Shown here: piece after piece, positions 23,701 through 39,304 of the stretch
Layout: each line of letters starts with the position of its first letter
How positions within the stretch are numbered: the stretch's first letter is position 1
NCBI RefSeq assembly: GCF_022458985.1
Contig: NC_061786.1
Location: forward strand, 20,280,974 to 20,344,973
From: Mugil cephalus
Lineage: Eukaryota; Chordata; Actinopteri; Mugiliformes; Mugilidae
DNA: 64,000 bases
Direction: 5' to 3'
Notes under the pieces: model-generated
The model's database searches: none
The model's input: the letters and a program-made list of their open reading frames with translations, nothing else
What the model was told of the DNA's origin: nothing
Translations under genes and position numbers: made by a program

Positions 23701-26700
23701 TAGTCGCTAGTCAGATTTCTATCAGCTTGCATTGGATGTTCATCTTTAAGAATCAGCGCATGAGATGAGAAGCTGTAGTAAACGAGACTAAGAAATTTAA
23801 AAACAAATCCACAAATAATCCTGATCAGCAGAGTTGTAGCTAATCGTAGCCTCCTGGCTAATAGTAGCTGTTGTTGTTTCCCCTTTTGAGTCACAAATAC
23901 AAACTACTGCCACCTGCTGGTATGATGAGTTATACACTGTTTACTCAGATAGACTTTGTGGTGTAGTCTTTGTGGTGTGATCCAGGAAAATGTTTTGGCC
24001 CACACTCGGGCAACATCACAATCCGTCTTTCTTTAATGCTGGTTTGGAGTCTCTGTCTTAAGACTCAATGTTTTTATAGCTGCAGAGTTTCTCCAGCAAG
24101 TTTAGCTGTGTAGAAAGACTGTACATGGACTTCCAGATTCTTTATGAGCAGCAGATGTAAAACAGTTTAATAATTAATCAATAAAACTAACTGCGATATG
24201 AATTTCCGCTCAGGTCAGATTATCCTCAGCACGCTGTGTGCCTTCCTGATGAAGACCAGAAAGGTGTGGCTGTTCTCCGCTCACATGCTCCCCTTGCTGG
24301 CCCGACTCTGCGCCGCTCCTCACCCCACGCTGCTGACGGTCAACACCTTCTCCATGGGCCTGACCGCGGTTTGCATCGTCGTGTTCCTCCTCTCCAACCT
24401 CTTCGTGCCGTATCGCCTGGCGAGGGCTGCCTACTCGGAGCTGCTTCACCTGGAGGTACTCTTATTCTGAAATCCTGCTTATAGGTTAAAACGTGATCAC
24501 AGCACTTCCTGTTTGTCAGTCTCAAATTCATTTTGTGTTATTTCTTTTCTCATAGATTTTCATATTATTGAAATCCCGTATATATGAAAAATAATTAAGA
24601 TATTTTTACCTTTTTTATTTAATAAACATCTGACTTTTTATTTTTGTGTTGACACAGCGTTTGAAGACTTCATAGATTTAATTGTGTGTGTGATTTTAAT
24701 GTAGAAACACACCAGGAACCTTCGAAACATGTTGAATTTGTCCAAAAAACAAAATGAATCCAAGTTTCTTTTTTTTTCTTGCCTCTTTCTACCCTCTGCA
24801 GATATAATCAGTCATAAATTACATGAAAACAGCACTAAAAACAATAATAATGCAGCTTTTTGGACGTCTGTAGATTTTACACAAGTTTTTTTTATTATTA
24901 TTATTACTAAAAAGAAGTCTTTTTCTTTTCTTTTGAGGGGTGTTTTTTGTGATTTTTACCCCCTCTTTTCTATTTTATTTTTTCTTACTCTGTGTTTCAA
25001 GTTATATATATATATATATATATAGTTTTGATGTAATCCACTGTAAACTTTGTACTTAAATGAATAAATATATCATTTAAAAAATGGAATGTTAATGTTA
25101 AATATTTCTGAAATTTTTTAAAAAGTTTCACATGTATTTATTTAACCCTTTTTTGTGTGTGTGTGTGTGTGTGTGTGTGGGTGTGATGTGTTTCCTGCAG
25201 GTGATCGAGCTGTACAGGCTCCTGGCCGTGGGAATCTCCCTGTGGAACCAGTTTGCCGTCCCGGTTCTCTTCAGCGTCTTCTGGTTTGTTCTGTTCATCG
25301 TCCAGCTGTTCTCGTTCACCGTGTCTGCCAACGCCTCCGCAGCCCATCAGGGAATCATGTTCTTCCTGCTCACAAGGTGCGTTGTGGTTTGTGCTGTAAC
25401 TTATTTGTGTGTTTTTAAACGGCAGAATAAACACGTCCGTTGCGTGTAATTCCCCCCTCTCTGCAGTGTCTCTGAATGTTGTGCCACGCCGTACTCTCTG
25501 CTGGGTCTCACCTTCGTCGTGTCCTATCTGGCTCTCGGTCTGCTCAATCTATGCAAGTTCTACCTGGGAGGTTACGCAGCTGTTCAGAACGAGAACGTCA
25601 TGCACAGGTCAGATGTTCCCTCCCCTTGGTTGAACCTTTTTTTTAAAACACTTTAAAATTGGGTTTTTAAGGTAATAAAATTGCACATACACAACCAGTC
25701 AAACGTTTTAGAACAGTATCCTCTGGTATAGTTGCTTCATCCTGCAGCAAGATAATGACCCAAAACTTTAGTTCAAGATCTGCCAGAACTACCTCAAGCT
25801 TGTAAACATGGAGTGGACCATGGCCCAGTCTGTAGACTTTATAGCTCCCTATAAGAGACACACATTTCTGGGTACAACTCCGTGAAAAAGAAAAAGAAAG
25901 AATATTTTGGGTTTTATATTGAGTTCCACAAGTTTGTTTTTTTTTAGCTTTAGTTGAATATTTGGTCTGTCCTTTCATTTCAGAGTAACATGAGACATTA
26001 TACTGCATATATTTAAAAAAAAAAAAAAAAGAAGAAAGAAATATTGGAGTGTTCTTTTGACCGTTAGCGTAGTTTCTGCTCTAAATATGAAACACGTGAG
26101 TAGATGCAATAATTGTACATAATAAAGATCAAAGTAAAGAAGGAAAAAAAACAAAAAAACAAGAAAAGAAACAATAAGCATAGAGAACAAAGCTTGTGGG
26201 ACATTAATACATTAATACCTTTCCAATAGTCGTCCTCCATGTAATGTTGCTTCCAGCCAACATGTCAGTATCCTTATATTTTTCCTTTTTCCCCAAAATG
26301 TCCACTTCTGCCGTCTTCTCTCTAACAAACCTTCTCTCAGACGTAGCACATGACTCATTCTTTCCATCGTCCTTATTTCCTTAATGATGTCCAGCCACTG
26401 GTTCTGAGTAGGAGATTTGTACCAGTTTGTTGTGACGCTTTAAGAAGGATCTTATACAAGCAGGGATCCTCCACCTGCACCAGTGGTTTAATGTAGCTCA
26501 AGTACAAAATAACACTTGTCACTGGGATCTCATATCCACGTCACAACTAAGTGTGTACACATATGTGTATGATGCATTCAAGGAACCACATTGTCTCCAG
26601 CAGGGCTGAGGCGTTTACTTTGGATCTTAGGTGTAATAAAAGAAGTTTTTCTAATTAAACACCTTCCATTGTTGTGAGCTAGTGGAACTATGCAGGGATA

Positions 26701-29700
26701 CACGCACGTCATCGCGTCCTTCGCATGTAATGACTTACATAAAACCTGGAGATGAGGTTTATATGCACTCAGCATGACGTTACATTTAATCTACATTTAA
26801 ACCGATTTCTGGGTCACGTTTAAGTTTGTTTGTCAAACTCATCATTTGAAGTTTGTGTGCACCAAATAAATTTAAGTTTTCACTCGACTTGAGCTCCGTT
26901 TATGGTCTGTATCTCCTCGTGGATGTTCCTTTAGCTCGTCGCTAACTGTGTTTTCTGTTTGGTGCCGAGCGCACAGCATAGAGTAGCAGCTTCAGAAACT
27001 TTCTATACAAATCCATGAGGCTGGGGTTAACTTTATTCAACTTTATTTAGATAAATGTTTATAGGATTGTACATTAACAATGGGTTAGGGTGAGAAAATC
27101 ACTTTGAAAACACACAACATCCATAATATCGTTGTTGTTTTAAACATAAAGGTGCTAACTAACAATTCATTCATTTTAAAGTTGATTTTTTTATTCTTCT
27201 ATAATAATATATCATATTTTGGTTTATAGTGTAATATAATTAGGAAAATGCCTCATAATTTACAAAATTGTCGAAATTTCAGTTTCAGCTAATATATTTA
27301 ATTAAGAAAAATTTAATTAAGGTAAAAAGGTTCATAACCTGTCATCTGATTAATTTACTGATCATTACAGCTTCAGTAATAATCGTTTTAAATCTTTTCA
27401 CAACTGGTTATTTATCATAAACAGGGAAGTTTTCTTTGCAAGAAGATCTTTTTTATCTAATTTATTTGCAAAATATAAAGTGATTCACTAAATAATTGAA
27501 TTTTTTACATTTTAGTGTCACATAAAGGCAGCTTTGTTTGCGGTTTGTGAATTTGCCAGTGTTGTGCACAAGCATTCAGTGAAACCTGTGTTGTGTTGTT
27601 TTGTGTCTGCTCTGTTTTGATTTCGTCTCCATTGTTCTGGTGTTCAGAGGTGTGACCGAGGGCGTCACTCTGCTCCTGCTCGCCCTTCAAACCGGCCTGC
27701 TGGACATGCAGGCCCTGCAGCGCACCTTCCTCCTCAGCATCATCCTCTTCATTGTTGTGACTTCAACCTTGCAGTCAATGATAGAAATAACTGACCCAGT
27801 TATTTTAGCCCTCGGTGCGTCACGCAACAGGTACCAGCAGCAACTCGGAGAATGCAAAACAAGAACTGTCTCCTCAACTTTTTCTCTTTCGTTGACTTTT
27901 TTACTGCTCCCGGTTTTCTAGGAGTCTGTGGAAACACTTCAGAGGCCTCAGCATGTGTCTGCTGCTGCTGGTTTTCCCGGTGTTCATGGCTTATAAAATC
28001 TCCCAGTTCTTCCACATGGACTTCTGGCTCCTCATACTGGTTTCCAGCTGCATGCTGACCTCCCTTCAGGTAAAGTTTACTTGATGGATGATGTTGCACC
28101 GGGTGGAAATAAAACAAAAAAACAAATTGTGTGCTACGTTCAGTCTCATGGTAAATACTTATACTGTTTGACAAAGACTAGACAAAGCTACACCCAGAGT
28201 GGAAGATGTGCATCCACACTATCGGGGTGCAACTGCTCCTCAAAAGTGAAGCCAAAGCGAGTAGAGCTCCCCCTGGTGACTGGCTGCAGTATAGGTCGTA
28301 AGCTCCGCCTCCTCCATGTTAGTGGATGGGACTTAGGCCGAACTAAAACACTAAAATACACTTAAAAAATAATTTATTGTCATTTAGTGTCATTTTTTTG
28401 GTTAATTTTCATTTAGTTAGTTATTTCACACTATAAATGAAAGATGTGACAAAAATGTGACCACCAGTTGCCATGCCAACCACTTTGTAAATCCGTGAGA
28501 GCTTTAAAAAAATTAAAATAAATAAAAAAGTACAGTGTATAATCCAAAATTTCCCCCTGTGAGTGTTGGAGGTATAGCAGAGTGTAGTATTAATTAAATC
28601 AAATCATGTTTAATCCGCTCTCGGACCGTTCTGATGGCGCCGCCCGTATGCGAAGGGAAAATGGCGTCAGTTTGGCCAAAAGCAAGGAAGTGGGGACACA
28701 AGTAGGATCTACGGTCCACACTGACTAATCGTAGCCCGGTAACTGTTGCCATGGCAGTCACGTTGGTATGGCAACTTACCAGCAAAGCTCAATGAGGACA
28801 TCGGTTGTTATTGAAGGAGTAGCAATCACACCTTGTACGTCCTTATACATCAGCATGAGCACATCACATACTTCGATTAGTTCATTCTTATTTATACGTA
28901 TTTCATATTTAGTTAGTGAACAGCTACAGGGGCAGAATATTTATGTTTAAAAGGCTCTTTTTTTTTTTTTTTACTAATGAGCAGACATTACTTACAGCGC
29001 TCGTTCCTTTTCTGGTGATTTTTTTCTGATTTTTATGAATGAATGAGGCAAATATCTGCTTACACAAGATCGCCCCTCTTGAGTCGATGGTCTTTAACGT
29101 GACCCAGGACTCACTAAACTGTTTTGACTACCAAAGGAATGAGGTCAGATGTGTCCCGGATCACACGTGGTGGGAGATCAGATCACTCAAATGCGACCTC
29201 AATGCGTCCTGGGTGTGTTCACTCAGGACTGGATGGATATTATTGCAAAATCTGAACGGGTTAATTTCATGTCTAGGGGACTGGTGCGGCCTCTGAATGC
29301 TCACTGATTGTGTAATTTGTATTTTAGACGCACCGATGTTTTTGCACCTCTGATGAGGAGTAAGGTTTAGTCTTGGGACGGTGCACGTAGATGTTGCAAC
29401 ACGTATTAATTCGACCCATTTTACACCAAGACGACTCTCTATACGTCTGTTCTGTGATATAACTGTGAAATAATCTCTGAGTTGGAAAAGTCACGACTCC
29501 GGCGCCCCTCAGTGGTCATCAACAAAGAGATCGTGGTGGATATTTTGTTATACGCACAAAACATGAAATAAGAACAATGAAATAATGTCACAGATTTAAA
29601 TCTTGCGAAATAAATGTGTGTATTATTGCAAATTAGGATCCCTGTTGGGCTCCTACTATGATTCCTGGAGTCCAGAGGGAAATAAAATGCACTGTTTTTA

Positions 29701-32055
29701 TTCGTATACAACATGGAATAAAGTAGCAATAATAGTTTATCAGAAGTATAGGTATACGACACTGTTAAACTACATCAAAAACGTAAAATGTTGAGCAAAA
29801 AAAATGGAAAATAAAGGAAATGATAACCAGACGCTCATTTAATTTTCCAATAATAAAGCCTGCCTGTAAAAAACACAACTAAATAAAGATAATAGAATAG
29901 ATTAAAATAAAAATAATAAAAAAGTGTCGTCTAGTAAAATAAAATGCTGTTATTTAAATAGTTTTATGACTTAACATTTAAGACCTTTTCTAAAAACGCT
30001 AGATCTGTGTTGTATGAAACGGCTCCAGATCTCATAACAATGTTGTTAATAATTATTTATATATTGGTTCACTAACTAAAATAGTGTCTTTTTTCCCAGG
30101 TTACGGGCACCATGCTGATTTACTCGCTCTTCATGGTGGAGCTGTTTCGCAGCGACCCGATCGAGAGCCTGGACGAAGTCATCTACTGGGTGAACGCCGT
30201 GAGCCGGGTGCTGGAGTTCGTGGTGGCGCTCTGCGTGGTGGCGTACGGGACCTGGGAGTCGCTGTTCGGGGAGTGGAGCTGGATGGGCGCCTCCGTCATC
30301 ATCATCCACTCGTACTTCAACGTTTGGCTCAGGGCTCAGTCCGGCTGGAGGAGCTTCCTCCTCAGGCAGGAAGCGGCAAAGAAGATCAACTCCCTCCCCA
30401 GAGCCACGGCTCAGCAGCTGCAGCAGCACAACGACGTCTGCTCCATCTGCTTCCAGGTCATTAGCGCTGTCATTAGTAGGTCAAAGGAAATATGTCACTA
30501 CTTTCAGATTGGATTCCACAACGCGCAGACTAAACAAGGGACATACCCTGCTACGTGTATATATGAAACACAACAAAGTGTTTATTCTCAAAGTATGCGA
30601 TTCCTGTTTTTCCAGTTCGGTGCCAGCCTCCGCCTTTTTGTCATCAGACTTAAATCTTTGGGCCTGACACAGTTTCTGTTTTCATACCTGTCAGTGCTGT
30701 TCTCTTCCTGTTCAAGGAAGCAGCTACAGGGAATCGTAACGCCGGGCAGAGCTGTAAAAGACAAGACAGATAAGAGCTCGTTACATGAGTCAGAGAAGCA
30801 CAAGTACAGACTGAAAACAAACACGTAACAGATTTTGTGAAATGAAATAAGAGATTGAAGAGGGGACAATAAAATTAATAATAATAATTAATTTAAATAC
30901 CTTAGAGTGTCTGTTGGCAGCCATGATATAAGTACTGCAAAATAAATTATTATAGTATTTGTTAGAAACTGATCAGCCACAACATTAAGACCGACTGCTC
31001 AAGCAAATTAACCCTTGGTTATATATCAGGCAGCAAGTCAACATTTTCTCCTCAAAGTTGACGTTGATGTGATGGAGTTGAATGTTTTACTTGTCCTTGT
31101 TCACCCAGGTTTTTGCAGAAAATCACTACAACTGCTTTTAATGTCGCGACAACAAGACAACAACAACATTTTTCTACGTTTCTCCTCGCAGGAAATGAGC
31201 TCTGCCGTGTTGACGTACTGCGGACATTTCTTCCACGGCAACTGCCTCCGTAAGTGGCTGTACGTGCAGGAAACGTGCCCCATGTGTCACCAGAAGGTCC
31301 GGCCGACGTCGTCGGGGCAGGAGAGCCAGAGCGAGGCCTACGGTGACGGGCCTCCGCCTCAGAGAGACGCAGATCCAGATCCAGATCCAGGTCCGGCTGC
31401 AGAGGGAGGAGAAGACCTGAACCCGGACGGTGACGCCGCTCGGGAGCTGCAGAGGGACGATGAAGCTGCTGATCCCACGGAGGAGGAGGAGCAGCAGCAG
31501 CAGGAGGAGGAGGAGGAGGAGGAGGAGGAGGAAGGATATGGAGATGGAGAACATGAGGACACGCCGGCTGATCCTCACAGTGAAGCTGTCCAAGGTCTTT
31601 GTTTCAGCTCCAGTGGAGACTTGGTTGGATTTATGGACCCTGCGGCTTCAGGAGACGTTTCTAGTTCCCACGTGCAGCTGGTTAAAACCCCTGACGCGCT
31701 CGGGGAGGAGAGCGGCAAAGACTCACCGCTGCCATCGACTCACGAAGCTGCAGACTCTGAATTAGCAGAAGCAGGGGACGGTGTTGCCTTCAGTCGTCGC
31801 TGCGATGGGACGTCTAAATCACGCTTCCATTCGCCGGCGTCGAACAGTACTGACAGAAGCAAAGACGGCGTGTCGGGGAGCCCCTTCGATAGCCAGACAC
31901 GTGTCAGATCACGCAATCAGAACTCAGACTGCCACGACCATCATCACAATCACAAGGTTAACAGCACATATTCGGACAGGCTCAGAGAGTCCGAGCCACA
32001 GCTACTCCAGCTGTCGTCCTCAGACGTTTGCACAAGCACAGACGGCAGCGAGTGA
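20746..32055 (+). CDS. rnf145: RING finger protein 145-type ER membrane E3 ubiquitin ligase
   Basis: Ten coding exons: 20746-20914, 22288-22396, 22786-22877, 24214-24455, 25201-25376, 25467-25607, 27648-27830, 27922-28069, 30100-30456, 31192-32055. All joints are in phase, giving 826 aa. Many hydrophobic segments (about residues 10-500) form a TRC8/RNF139-like multispanning region. A C3H2C3 RING follows (C534, C537, C549, H551, H554, C557, C568, C571), split by the last intron, then an acidic Glu/Gln-rich tail to 826. Segments such as SAHMLPLLARLC, SLLGL and FFHMDFWLL match RNF145 far better than RNF139. RNF145 is a sterol-responsive ER ligase acting on HMG-CoA reductase and SCAP. At residues 76-79 this copy has YLHI where human RNF145 has its YLYF motif. 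The tail is much longer than in human RNF145 (about 660-690 aa in total). It could be one of two teleost copies (a/b). Confidence 0.9.
21128..21262. repeat. Foldback repeat in rnf145 intron 1
   Basis: GCAACTGGACTTGTTGAGTT near 21130 and the reverse complement of AACCCATCAAGTCCAGTCGC near 21229 match at most positions, enclosing about 80 bp with CTCATCCGAGTAGCTTCTTC. This arrangement recurs in fish genomes next to retroelement 3' ends (non-LTR or Penelope-like). I cannot choose between them. Confidence 0.45.
23083..23702 (-). mobile_element. Decayed hAT element with a BED zinc-finger remnant
   Basis: The ends are TAGGGACGGGCATC and, reverse-complemented, TAGGGATGAGCATC. Both are followed by ATCGAT-rich text, as in common fish hAT elements. 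On the minus strand, about 23288-23440 reads as an open BED-like finger: C-x2-C (CSLC), then NKGGDTTNMMKHLSTTH with the H-x4-H pair. The remaining transposase, including the catalytic and dimerisation domains, is missing. The flanks (GTCAGTGG and GTCGCTAG) are only a poor 8-bp match for a target duplication. It sits in rnf145 intron 3. Confidence 0.65.
25003..25024. repeat. (TA)n microsatellite
   Basis: An alternating TA tract lies in rnf145 intron 4, about 180 bp upstream of exon 5. Confidence 0.85.
25153..25180. repeat. (TG)n microsatellite in the rnf145 exon 5 polypyrimidine region
   Basis: A (TG)n tract lies directly upstream of the exon 5 acceptor (CTGCAG at 25195-25200). UG repeats near acceptors can bind splicing regulators such as TDP-43/CELF. 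That effect is inferred. Confidence 0.85.
25690..25910 (+). mobile_element. Tc1-like transposase remnant
   Basis: ACACAACCAGTCAAACGTTT near 25689 is the usual end sequence of a fish Tc1 group. The frame at 25733-25770 reads CFILQQDNDPKL and then stops. QQDNDPK is the conserved stretch around the second catalytic Asp of Tc1/mariner transposases. The copy is internally deleted and has stops. It lies in rnf145 intron 6. Confidence 0.6.
28190..28340 (+). repeat. Fish interspersed repeat fragment
   Basis: GCTCCCCCTGGTGACTGGCT, GCAGTATAGGTCGTAAGCTC and CCATGTTAGTGGATGGGAC are, in order, words from a widespread teleost repeat. It lies in rnf145 intron 8 (28070-30099). The rest of that intron shows no gene. 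Confidence 0.45.
30968..31080 (+). mobile_element. Tc1-like element, 5' end fragment
   Basis: ACTGATCAGCCACAACATTA followed by ATATCAGGCAGCAAGTCAAC and TCCTCAAAGTTGACGTTGAT matches the 5' inverted-repeat end and leader of a common fish Tc1 family. It is truncated about 110 bp in, well before the transposase frame. It lies in the last rnf145 intron, about 110 bp upstream of the RING-encoding exon. Confidence 0.6.
31478..31535 (+). repeat. In-frame (GAG/CAG)n coding Glu/Gln runs in rnf145
   Basis: GAGGAGGAGGAG, CAGCAGCAGCAG and then a run of about ten GAG codons form a low-complexity acidic stretch in the cytosolic tail after the RING. Antisense frames across it read as Ser or Leu runs and are artefacts. 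Confidence 0.85.
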
Positions 32056-33000
32056 CTGCCCTGCATCAGTGCCTTGAAGGGTTTACAGTCGGGAAATCTC
32101 ATTAATGGGGACTTAAACACATTTGCCTTTCTCCATGTGAAAGAATTACCAGACACTTTGAATGAATGTGCTTCGGTTTCAGCAAATAACACGTCTGGAC
32201 ACGAACGTGAGACTAAATTGTGGTGTACAACTGTAAAGGAAAATAAGAATATAATTAATATGGAATTTAAAAAAAAATCATGTGTAATATAAAGCAATGC
32301 ATCAATATTTAATTACTTCTAGCAGGTCAATGATGTTTACTCAGAGATAATGCATTTGATTTCTTCATTTAAATTTTTTTTTTTGTTTTTGTCCTTGTAG
32401 TTTTCATGTGTAGCATTTTATGAAGTAGGAAAACGGAAGTTGTTCATGAATCAAACTTTTCGAATGTTCATCCAGTATTACATGACTGCCATGAAGTTTT
32501 TTTTTTTTTTTTTTTTTTACATCTTTATTAAACATGACATGTGCACAGAGCGGGCGACATTTTGTGTTATGATTAAAAAGTGTGAAGAGAACATCAGTTT
32601 TGGGGCCTTAAGCTGAGACAGACTAAATAACGTTTGTTGGTCTGAAGATTCAGATTTTCTTTTTAATGTCTTTGCTGATGTTAAATTTAAATATAGACAG
32701 GTTTACAGTGCTTTTAAGTGGCTCTTAGTTTGCTATTTTAACCTAATGATCTTAAACTAGAAAGCAAATATAGGAAAAGCCCTAAAAAAAAAAAGCAGGC
32801 CAGAGTTACGGTAATAAAGTAGAATCCACCTGAAGGCCCTTATTGTGTGGTCTCTAAACAAACAGACTGGGGAAGCGACTGAAGACTATCGTCATCAATA
32901 ATTAACAGTTTTGACAGTAAACCGTAATAAAGAAAAATGCCCACAACTTCCTGGAACCTAAATTAGCACATCACATTCAAACTGCTTTCGATACAAACCA
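32056..33000 (+). other. rnf145: rnf145 3' UTR and flank
   Basis: A TGA at 32053-32055 ends rnf145. AATAAA at 32813-32818 is a reasonable poly(A) signal, about 760 nt downstream. A T run of about 24 bases at about 32496-32519 followed by TTATTAAA is an alternative. No other gene is visible. Confidence 0.4.
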
Positions 33001-33059
33001 AAAATGATTCAAACAAGGTTTGAGGAGAATCAGCTGATGATATATTTTAAAATTAACTT

Positions 33060-33830
33060 GTGTACCAGGCTCTAAATAAGACTAATGTTTAGATCTGTTC
33101 CTGTGCAAAAACACAAATTACAAGCACTATAATATGGTCAATACGTCAATAACGTTGCTAATTACAGACGTTTTTCCAGCTTGGAGTCGTCTTCTTTTGT
33201 CAATAAAAAGAATCAGACAGTTTGAGCAGAAACTGTTAATTTGATATCCATTTTTTAATTAATTTGTGCAACAGTCTGCACTAAATAACACTAATATTGA
33301 CCATGTTCCTGTACAAAAGCAGAGGTCCAGACATAATTAATGCTTCACTTATCCCGTTACATAAGGTGGCAAATTCAAATGTCCTATTTTATTAAAACAA
33401 ACCAAACTACACTTGAACAAAATTAACAGAAAATCTTTACATTTCAGAATCGGGCCCTAAATAACACCAATAATGGCTTTATTTCTGCACAAAAACAGGA
33501 ATTGGGGCCACTATAATTTGGTCAATACATCAATGAAGCTGCTAATTATACAGCTGCTTTGCCAATGCAAACCACAGGACATATATATTACAGTATATGT
33601 ATTACAGTTGCAGTTTTCCAGAAAACTTGGTAAATACAAATGTCCTGTTTTGTCAATAAAAACTAGACTCAGCATCTCCATCTTTAATTAATTTGTGCAC
33701 CAATATGCCCTAAGTAACACTAATAATGGCTCTGTTTCTGTACAAAAAACAGGAATTGGGGGCACTATAATGTGGTCCAGACATCATCAAAGTTATTCAT
33801 TACAGCTGCACTTTTCCTGTTATTAAATTT
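33060..33830. repeat. Diverged tandem array, about 4 units of roughly 200 bp
   Basis: CTAAATAA-type words recur at 33072, 33281, 33457 and 33710. Each is followed by (A)CTAAT, TTCCTGTGCA or TTTCTGTACA, a run of A, and then CACTATAATNTGGTC. The units have diverged and differ in length (steps of about 209, 176 and 253 bp). The array fills most of the gap between rnf145 and ube2d3. Confidence 0.65.
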
Positions 33831-34039
33831 TACAATGTCTGATGAGAAAAAGTCTTTTTTTTTCTTTCTTTTTTTTTTAAACCACCAACCAGCTGCCACA
33901 CAGTCCCCATGAGGTCCAACCCAGAAACGTGTATAAACATAAAAGTCATGCTTTAACATGTAGTTAGTATCAGTTACAGTGACATTTAGGCCTTTAGTAT
34001 TAATTACAGACTCGCATATTGTGGCTGTCATACATGTTG

Positions 34040-34488
34040 TGTGTGTTTTTTTTCCAGCAAGCTTGTAACCAATCTGTCATCACATCCGCCCCGTCACCCA
34101 GCAGCGAGCTGCACCGCCTTCACATCATAAAGCTTCAAATACATGTAGACGGGAAACCGAAACAGGAGTTTTCGTTCGACCGGGTCACTTCACCGGGCAC
34201 ACGCACTTACCCAGCTTCCCTCGAGGATAACAGATAACCGAATATAAGACGCTAAAAAAACTGCGAAGGAAGAGAGCGAGTTACCGAAGGACGGTTTATA
34301 ACCCAACTCCGCGCATACGTAGTTTTAGCTCGCTAGCCGGCTAACGACGCTAGCTCGGGAAGAAAGGCCTTCAGGTTGACCCAGCGTTAATTATTTAGCG
34401 GGGAGCGAATCATCCTGGCATATCACAGTTGCCCCTCACTACTTGGATCGAAAAACCTTCGAAGTAAAGAGCAGACCACGGAAAAAGG
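34040..34488 (+). promoter_or_regulatory. ube2d3: Probable ube2d3 promoter and 5' UTR
   Basis: The sequence becomes richer in G+C and CpG from about 34080, and the start codon at 34489 follows. A 72-codon open frame here (34019-34237) has no family resemblance and I treat it as chance. No TATA box is evident. The transcription start cannot be placed. Confidence 0.4.
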
Positions 34489-37725
<3,237 letters not shown>

Positions 37726-39304
37726 GGTAAGGCCAAGAGCTCGTAGTGCACCTTGGCTAGTGCTTTGTGGTTTGGATGTGTTGTGATTCTCCGGTCTGAC
37801 TTGTCATATCTAGAGGCCTGGCTCTTTGCTATGAAGCTGATAACTGCAGCGTACTAATCTCTGTAATATAGAGTTATGTGTTAGTCCCAGTCAGCTCAGG
37901 TCTTTGTTTTTACTTCTTGGTTCCCTGAAGATGGAAACCATAAACAAACAAGAGTGTTTCTGAGCTACAGGTGCTCTGATCTCTTACTGGAGGCCAGAGA
38001 AATCAAGATGTCAACAGACGAAACCAGCCAGGTCTACCGTTCCAAGAAACGACACTTGATTCTTTATGCAATTATCGTGGACCGTATCCCAACACGCACA
38101 ATACGTTTAATTACATTCCTTTAGGTAGAATTTAAAAACAACTTGCAGAGACCTGAGAGAGGGAGAGATGATCCATCACAGCTAATGATGGGTTGCCTTT
38201 CTTTGTCGCAGTTGTTATTGTTGCAGTGAACATCGTGAAAAAATGTTCTTGCTTGTGCGATTGAGGACATGCCAACAGCTCGCTTTCCAAAAACGAACAG
38301 CGTTCATGAGCCATGATGTCTGAAACTGAAGCCCAGCAGCCAAACAATAAGGATAACATTAGTCACTTGCATGAAAAGGTTTCTGTGGTGGCAGATTATG
38401 AGCATCAGGTGTTCTAAGATACAAAAGCACGAGATGACGGGTGTGTCACCGTGTAATGATGGAACATTTCAAAAAGGAAATGGATCCTAAATCATTTTCT
38501 GTGGAATTGAACAGACGCCAGAGGAGATCCATCTAAAAGGTGTTGTCAGGAATAGATCTATGATTCAGCAGCTCGATGCTTTACATAGTTTCAGCCTCAT
38601 TGAGTTAATATGCAAACTAATCATGGAGCAGGAAACGAAACGTATAAGGAAAAGGAGCCGAAACAAACTGAGGCATTTAAGAATAACCTTTCACTTTTGA
38701 AGTTGAGCCGATCGCGCTGTTAAAACCATCCTAATAAACAGTAAATAGATGTTTGTAGACATGTGACATTCATGTCATCTTTAATCCATCTCATTATTAT
38801 TATTCTTTAAGAAGTGTCTAAAAAGCTATTGCGCGTTATTTAAGTAGCCTAAAGTATTCATGACTCGTTATTTACCATTAAAAAAAATTGCATTGAAGCT
38901 ACAGTTGAATTGGTTTGACATACATCATTAACTTTTAGTGCATTTAATTCCAGTTTATTCCATTTTAAATGGTGTTCATATCATCCGGGGATTATGTTTG
39001 CATGTGAACCTAGTCACTAACTCCAGCATGAAATGGATTGTTCTCACAAAAAATGTATTTGTCACATTGGTGCATAAAGGTGATGCTTGACTTGACAAAT
39101 ATTGCACTGTTTGACATAAGGATGTTGAGACAAAATGTTTGTGCATATACTGACACGTGGTGTTTGTGGCTAACCTGCCTTGACCTGGTTTTGTGCACAT
39201 GCATTCAGATCTAGCTGGAGTCGTGCACATGTGCGAGTTCTTAAAGCCGGAGATGAGCCTGCGCAGTTATGTAACTTTTTCTTTTTCTTTCTTCTTCTTC
39301 GCAG

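Noticed and set aside
30076-30464. Long open frames antisense or shifted over rnf145 exon 9
   Set aside because: The in-phase plus-strand frame encodes conserved RNF145 sequence. The others are G+C-driven shadows.
31174-31593. Antisense Leu- or Ser-run proteins at the rnf145 tail
   Set aside because: They are the reverse reading of the (GAG/CAG)n coding repeat and have no homology features.
34019-34237. A 72-codon ORF upstream of ube2d3
   Set aside because: It has no recognisable domain and lies in the likely promoter/leader. Its start sits in T-rich intergenic DNA.
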